Source of the DNA: Desulfomonilaceae bacterium
Lineage (GTDB): Bacteria; Desulfobacterota; Desulfomonilia; Desulfomonilales; Desulfomonilaceae
Reading direction: 5' to 3'
DNA: 64,000 nt
Assembly (NCBI GenBank): GCA_031082285.1
Contig: JAVHLK010000010.1
Location: 12,407 to 76,406 of the forward strand
Under the pieces are notes generated by a model. That model did no database searches and was not told the DNA's origin. It saw nothing but the letters and a program-made list of their open reading frames with translations. Below, piece after piece: positions 60,258-64,000 of the stretch. Every line of letters starts with the position of its first letter. The first letter of the stretch is position 1. The translations under genes were made by a program, and so were the position numbers.

Positions 60258-62642
60258 TCAAATGAGCCTGGCCACGGTTTCCAATAGGTTGTTCTGGTCG
60301 AAACTGCCCTTTACGATGTAGGCGTTTGCTCCCACGTCGATCCCGCGTTCCTTATCTTCGCGGGATCCGAGGGACGTAACCAGGACCACCGGTAAGTGAT
60401 TCAGGTGCTCGTCGGCCCGGATGGCGCTCGTGAGCTCGAACCCGTCCATTCTGGGCATCTCGATGTCCGACACGACAAGGTCGAAGTCTTGAGTCCTCAG
60501 GGCGCTGTATGCTTCGGCCCCGTCGACCGAAGTGGTGACGTCGTAACCCGAGGACTCCAGAATGTTCTTCAACAACATTCGTGACGTGATGGAATCCTCA
60601 ACCACAAGGATAGACTTGGTCTTCTCGATGAGCGCCTGTGCTTCCACCCGGCGGGTCGTCGTCTCAAAACTCCGTCTCACGGCTGATTTGATCAAGTCGG
60701 AAACACTCAGTATGGGAACCAACTTGCCCGAACCCAGGACGGTCGCGCCGGCCACATTCCGTACGCGGGACAGCTGGCTTCCCAACCCTTTCACAAGCAC
60801 CTCCTGTTCCTGCAGTATGTCGTCCACGCTGAAGGAGACCAGGGTTTCGCCGGACCTCAACAACAGGACCGGTATGTACTGCGAGTCGCCATTCCCTTTC
60901 TCGGGCCTGGGAATCTCAAGGATCTCTCCCAACCTCACCAGAGGAACCACATAATCGTTCATCTCAATGGTGTCCGTGTTCCCTACAGTTTTGACCATCT
61001 CCTTCTTTATTCTGGAAACCCGCTCCACATTGGCCGTTGGCAGAACGAACTGCCGATCGTGAGCTTTTACGAGAATTCCCCTGAACGTGGAAAGAGTAAT
61101 GGGCAAAACGATACGGAACGTGGTACCGAAGTGCGCTTCCGTGGATACCGAAATATTGCCGCCAAGGGTCTCGACTTTTTCCCGCACGATCGCCAGGCCG
61201 AGTCCCCTGCCTGAAATGCTCGTCACCATGGGACTTGTGGAGACCTCGGATCGAAACATCAGCGACAACGCATCCTGACGATCCGCAGCGTACTTTTCCT
61301 GCTCGGTCAGCAGTCCTTGACGGGTCGCGGCTTCCCGCACTTGTGTCGTGTCTATTCCCGCGCCGTCGTCCGACACAATCATCTCCAACTGCTTGCCGCT
61401 CATCTGCGATATGGCGATCGTCACCGTACCCTGTCTCGGTTTCCCGGCTCGTTCCCGTTCGTCCGGCCCTTCAATACCGTGATCTATGGAGTTTCGGAGA
61501 AGATGAATCAGCGGATCCTTCATCTCTTCGAGAATGCGCCTGTCCACTTCAAGGTCTCCTCCGCGAATGACAAGGTTCGCGTCCTTGCCGCTGTCCCGCG
61601 AAAGGTCCCGTACCAATTTGGGAAAAATTTCCAGTATCGTCGAACAAGGCAGCATCAGAACGCTCATCATGTCGTCCAGAAGATCGTCCACCATGGTGCC
61701 GTGCAATCGTGCATCAGCTTCCGCAGCCTTTGCAACCTCACGCATTTCGGCCTCCATCGTCTTGATCCAGCGCTCGTTCCACTCCACGAACTCCTCGATC
61801 TTCTCCAAGTTCCGGGACGTCTCCGACGAAACCTTCTCCCGATCTTCCGTAAGAACCATACGTCCGAGCGATTTCCCATCCGATGAAAAAGCCGCCCATT
61901 TCTGCTTCCATTCATCGATGGAGTTCAAAAGCGCCATGAGATCCGTCACCCGTTGGCCGGCGGTGAGTTTGACGGAAATCATTTCTCCCATCCGGCGCAG
62001 AAGCGGATCGAGCTTGCTGACTGAAATCCTTATGGTATCCCAATGGGATGTGCGCTCTCTCCTCAATGTTTCTCCCTGAGATTCCGTCCGTACCTGAACG
62101 GCAGGCTCCGTTGCAGGGCCGAAAGTTTGCCGAACCGCATCGTTCGGGGGATGAACCGGCTCTTCGCAGTCGGGGGCTTCCGCGGTCTCGGATTCTCCAT
62201 GGAACGAAGCCTCGGGTCCTCCCCGGAGACCTGCCTCTTCCTCTTCCGCCCGGGAACGTTCGAACCGGCGCAATTCCCCGACAATCGCCTCCATTTCAAC
62301 GCCTTGCGCGCCGGCCAGCAGGCCCGTCATGATGTCCGTCGCACGGTGAAGCGTATCGAACAACTCCGTCGAACCTTTCACCACGCCTGACTTGAGTTTG
62401 GCGAACACGCTCTCCACGCCCTGACACACGGCCTCGATCTCCATCATACCCACCGATCGGGCCGCTCCCTTAAGGCTGTGCGCCTCGCGGTACATCGTCT
62501 CTATGAGTTCCTTCTCGTCGTCCCCTCCCGATCCCTTCTCGACTTCCAGAAGGCCGTTGCCGATGGCCCTCAGATGTTCCTCGGCCTCCACTCTGAAAGC
62601 AGCGAACAGTTTCTTGAGAAATTCCTCGTCACTCTTGGGCAT
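60258..62642 (-). CDS. cheA: Chemotaxis histidine kinase CheA with C-terminal receiver (CheA-CheY fusion)
   Basis: The 794-residue protein has an Hpt domain (His55 in YREAHSLKGAARSVG), a charged linker, dimerisation helices, a CheA ATPase (HLLRNSIDHGIE, DDGAGIDTTQVREAA, GRGLGLAIVREKV), a CheW-like domain and a C-terminal receiver (VVSDIEMPRMDG). This FrzE/CheA-CheY type is common in alternative cellular-function chemosensory systems. It phosphorylates CheB, its own receiver and other receivers in the run. The ATG at 62642 has GGGAG eight bases upstream; a GTG at 62711 directly after the cheW stop is possible. Confidence 0.94.
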   Translation of the reverse strand: MPKSDEEFLKKLFAAFRVEAEEHLRAIGNGLLEVEKGSGGDDEKELIETMYREAHSLKGAARSVGMMEIEAVCQGVESVFAKLKSGVVKGSTELFDTLHRATDIMTGLLAGAQGVEMEAIVGELRRFERSRAEEEEAGLRGGPEASFHGESETAEAPDCEEPVHPPNDAVRQTFGPATEPAVQVRTESQGETLRRERTSHWDTIRISVSKLDPLLRRMGEMISVKLTAGQRVTDLMALLNSIDEWKQKWAAFSSDGKSLGRMVLTEDREKVSSETSRNLEKIEEFVEWNERWIKTMEAEMREVAKAAEADARLHGTMVDDLLDDMMSVLMLPCSTILEIFPKLVRDLSRDSGKDANLVIRGGDLEVDRRILEEMKDPLIHLLRNSIDHGIEGPDERERAGKPRQGTVTIAISQMSGKQLEMIVSDDGAGIDTTQVREAATRQGLLTEQEKYAADRQDALSLMFRSEVSTSPMVTSISGRGLGLAIVREKVETLGGNISVSTEAHFGTTFRIVLPITLSTFRGILVKAHDRQFVLPTANVERVSRIKKEMVKTVGNTDTIEMNDYVVPLVRLGEILEIPRPEKGNGDSQYIPVLLLRSGETLVSFSVDDILQEQEVLVKGLGSQLSRVRNVAGATVLGSGKLVPILSVSDLIKSAVRRSFETTTRRVEAQALIEKTKSILVVEDSITSRMLLKNILESSGYDVTTSVDGAEAYSALRTQDFDLVVSDIEMPRMDGFELTSAIRADEHLNHLPVVLVTSLGSREDKERGIDVGANAYIVKGSFDQNNLLETVARLI

Positions 62643-62711
62643 CACTCGATCTCCCGCCGTTTCCCGGAGCGCCGATCCTTGCCCACGCATCGGCGTCATC
62701 GGAAGGTTCAC

Positions 62712-63374
62712 CTAATCGCCGACTTCCTCATGAACCACGATTTGCTCGTCGCAGAGTAGTGCAGCGGCATCCAAAACCACAAGACGATCCTGCGCGACCC
62801 CTCTCAGGTATTCCTGCTTTATGCTCTTGGGTGCGGGCATCTGAGACCGGATCTTTTCCATGGGGATCCTCATCTCTCCGAACACCTCGTCAACGAGGAT
62901 GCCCATTTCCATAACCTCATCACTGAGTATCAGCACCCTGCAGTCATCCCGTACGCCGTTTCCGGGGAGACCGAACAAGACCTTCATATCCGTTACCGAA
63001 ACGACTTGTCCTCGAACATTGACGATACCCAGAATATGTCGCGGTGTACAGGGAACCGGCGTGAGGTCCCTCAGCGCATATACTTCCCTCACAAAACCCA
63101 CCTCAACCGCGTACCTTTCCTCGCCGAGCCTGAACCCGATGACCGACAGGCAAGCTTCATCCTTATCCTCCTCGGCATCTCGTTTGCGGGCAAGACGCCG
63201 GGCCCGCTCTCTCAGTATCCGCCGCTTTTCCTCCTCCGGAACGGTCTTGACCGACCGCGCACTCGGGCCGTTGTGCATGCCGCGAGGCTGTCGACGTCCC
63301 GCATTCACGGAATGGTCCGTCCCCGTGTCGGCCTCGACCCGGACATCAAGCTCCAAGGACTCAGGATTGTCCAT
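62712..63374 (-). CDS. cheW: CheW-like coupling protein with N-terminal extension
   Basis: The 220-residue protein has an N-terminal basic extension of about 70 residues (RILRERARRLARKRDAEED) and a CheW fold (about 75-205: VIGFRLGEERYAVEVGFVREVY, ILGIVNVRGQVVSVTDMKVLFG). CheW links chemoreceptors to CheA. GGGGAG lies seven bases before the ATG, which overlaps the TPR gene end by 14 bases. The charged extension is longer than in typical CheW and may contact another partner. Confidence 0.93.
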   Translation of the reverse strand: MDNPESLELDVRVEADTGTDHSVNAGRRQPRGMHNGPSARSVKTVPEEEKRRILRERARRLARKRDAEEDKDEACLSVIGFRLGEERYAVEVGFVREVYALRDLTPVPCTPRHILGIVNVRGQVVSVTDMKVLFGLPGNGVRDDCRVLILSDEVMEMGILVDEVFGEMRIPMEKIRSQMPAPKSIKQEYLRGVAQDRLVVLDAAALLCDEQIVVHEEVGD

Positions 63375-64000
63375 ATGCAGTCTCCCCGACCATTATTGCC
63401 TGGATGGCCTCGATGAGCCTACCCACCGTCAGACTATCCGAACCGGGCAACGTATCCGCTTCATCGTATGTGGCCAGTAATTCCAGGGCTATCCTGTAGT
63501 GCCGATCGGCATCGGATGCTCTCCCTTGACGCCTGGCCAGATTCCCCATGGCAAAGTGGGCCGTCACCAGATCCGGGTCGAGAAACAGAGCCCTGGTCAG
63601 TGCAATCCGAGCCTGCTCCAGATCGCCCATTTCCTCCCATATGGTCGCCTGAAGAAAATGGTGCTCCGGATTCAGCTTCTCGGCGGCCACCGCTTTTTCG
63701 CACCATTCGTGGGCCGGCTCCAACATTCCCAGGTTTGCATAGGCCTTGGCCAATGTGGCCATCGCTCCCGCATGTTCGATCATGGGGACGGGGCTTCCTT
63801 CAAGAGCTTGTTGCAGTGCAACGATCGCGTCGCCATACCGGCTCTTCCGGAAGAGATCGATACCGACCGCACAGGGGTTCGCCGACACGTCGGAACCGTT
63901 CTCCGGGCCCTGATTCTCCGTACCCGGATACACGAGCGTCTCCTCCGGTATACTGACGGCAAAAAATTCCTGGGGAAATTCGAACTGTTCGGACGACAGG
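63361..64000 (-). CDS. TPR protein, probably the C-terminal part of a CheR-TPR fusion (5' end outside window)
   Basis: The frame is open to the window edge, giving at least 212 residues. It contains TPR-like repeats (DLFRKSRYGDAIVALQQAL; AKAYANLGMLEPAHEWCEKA; LGDLEQ-like EEMGDLEQARIALTRALFL; GNLARRQGRASDADRHYRI). It lies directly before cheW-cheA-cheB, where CheR-TPR methyltransferases usually sit, so it is probably the end of that protein. A GTG at 63933 with GGAGGA seven bases upstream could instead start a separate TPR protein. The methyltransferase part, if present, lies beyond the window. Confidence 0.7.
   Translation of the reverse strand, partial: LSSEQFEFPQEFFAVSIPEETLVYPGTENQGPENGSDVSANPCAVGIDLFRKSRYGDAIVALQQALEGSPVPMIEHAGAMATLAKAYANLGMLEPAHEWCEKAVAAEKLNPEHHFLQATIWEEMGDLEQARIALTRALFLDPDLVTAHFAMGNLARRQGRASDADRHYRIALELLATYDEADTLPGSDSLTVGRLIEAIQAIMVGETAYGQS

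Overview
The window looks like a chromosomal segment of a Gram-negative bacterium of the former Deltaproteobacteria (Desulfobacterota/Myxococcota-type). Support: lipid A and core genes (lpxB, lpxL-like, waaF-like) imply an LPS outer membrane; small GTPases of the MglA type sit with roadblock and DUF4388 proteins and a chemosensory cluster; there is a flavoredoxin-like protein, an AcuB-like CBS-ACT protein, a YeiH-type exporter and a long PAS/sigma-54 activator. No rRNA, tRNA, CRISPR array or intact insertion sequence was seen. The lineage is an inference, not a measurement.

Layout. 1-9769 (+): the 3' part of a very large Ca-rich repeat adhesin, then a TolC-like outer-membrane protein and three HlyD-type adaptors, one fused to an M50 peptidase and one to a GAF domain. 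This resembles a type I exporter with no ABC ATPase in view. 9988-14869 (-): an unknown protein, a methyltransferase/ATP-grasp fusion and an M32 carboxypeptidase. 15053-27539 (mostly +): an MFS transporter, a PilZ/zinc-ribbon protein, a membrane class III cyclase, sixA (-), gyrA overlapping archease, a PAP2 phosphatase, an AcuB-like protein and a radical SAM enzyme. 27778-31402 (-): tex and lpxB. 31614-37508 (+): a COG1964-like radical SAM enzyme, a glycosyltransferase, a ParB-like protein coupled to a spore-photoproduct-lyase-like radical SAM protein, and a phospholipase C-like protein whose end runs into a mazEF pair. 38412-42573 (-): a compact LPS locus (WaaP-like kinase, GT2, heptosyltransferase, acyltransferase, Trm112-like protein). 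42905-46290 (-): an unknown protein, two tandem paralogues and the YeiH-type exporter. 46779-51988 (+): a Ca/Na exchanger, a REC-PAS-sigma54 activator, a flavoredoxin-like protein and a second member of the helical-repeat/zinc-ribbon family.

52067-64000 (-) is an unbroken run of eleven signalling genes. In transcription order they are: a TPR protein (probably the end of a CheR-TPR), CheW, CheA-REC, CheB, REC-PAS, REC-DUF4388, an MglA-like GTPase, a hybrid kinase with a REC lacking its phosphoacceptor Asp and ending in DUF4388, a roadblock protein, an Arf/MglA-like GTPase and a second roadblock-like protein. This reads as one pathway joining a chemosensory array to small-GTPase switching, comparable in logic to Frz-Mgl but with different parts. 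It and the ABC-less exporter are the two best candidates for an undescribed system. All assignments come from reading motifs by eye; no database search was run.
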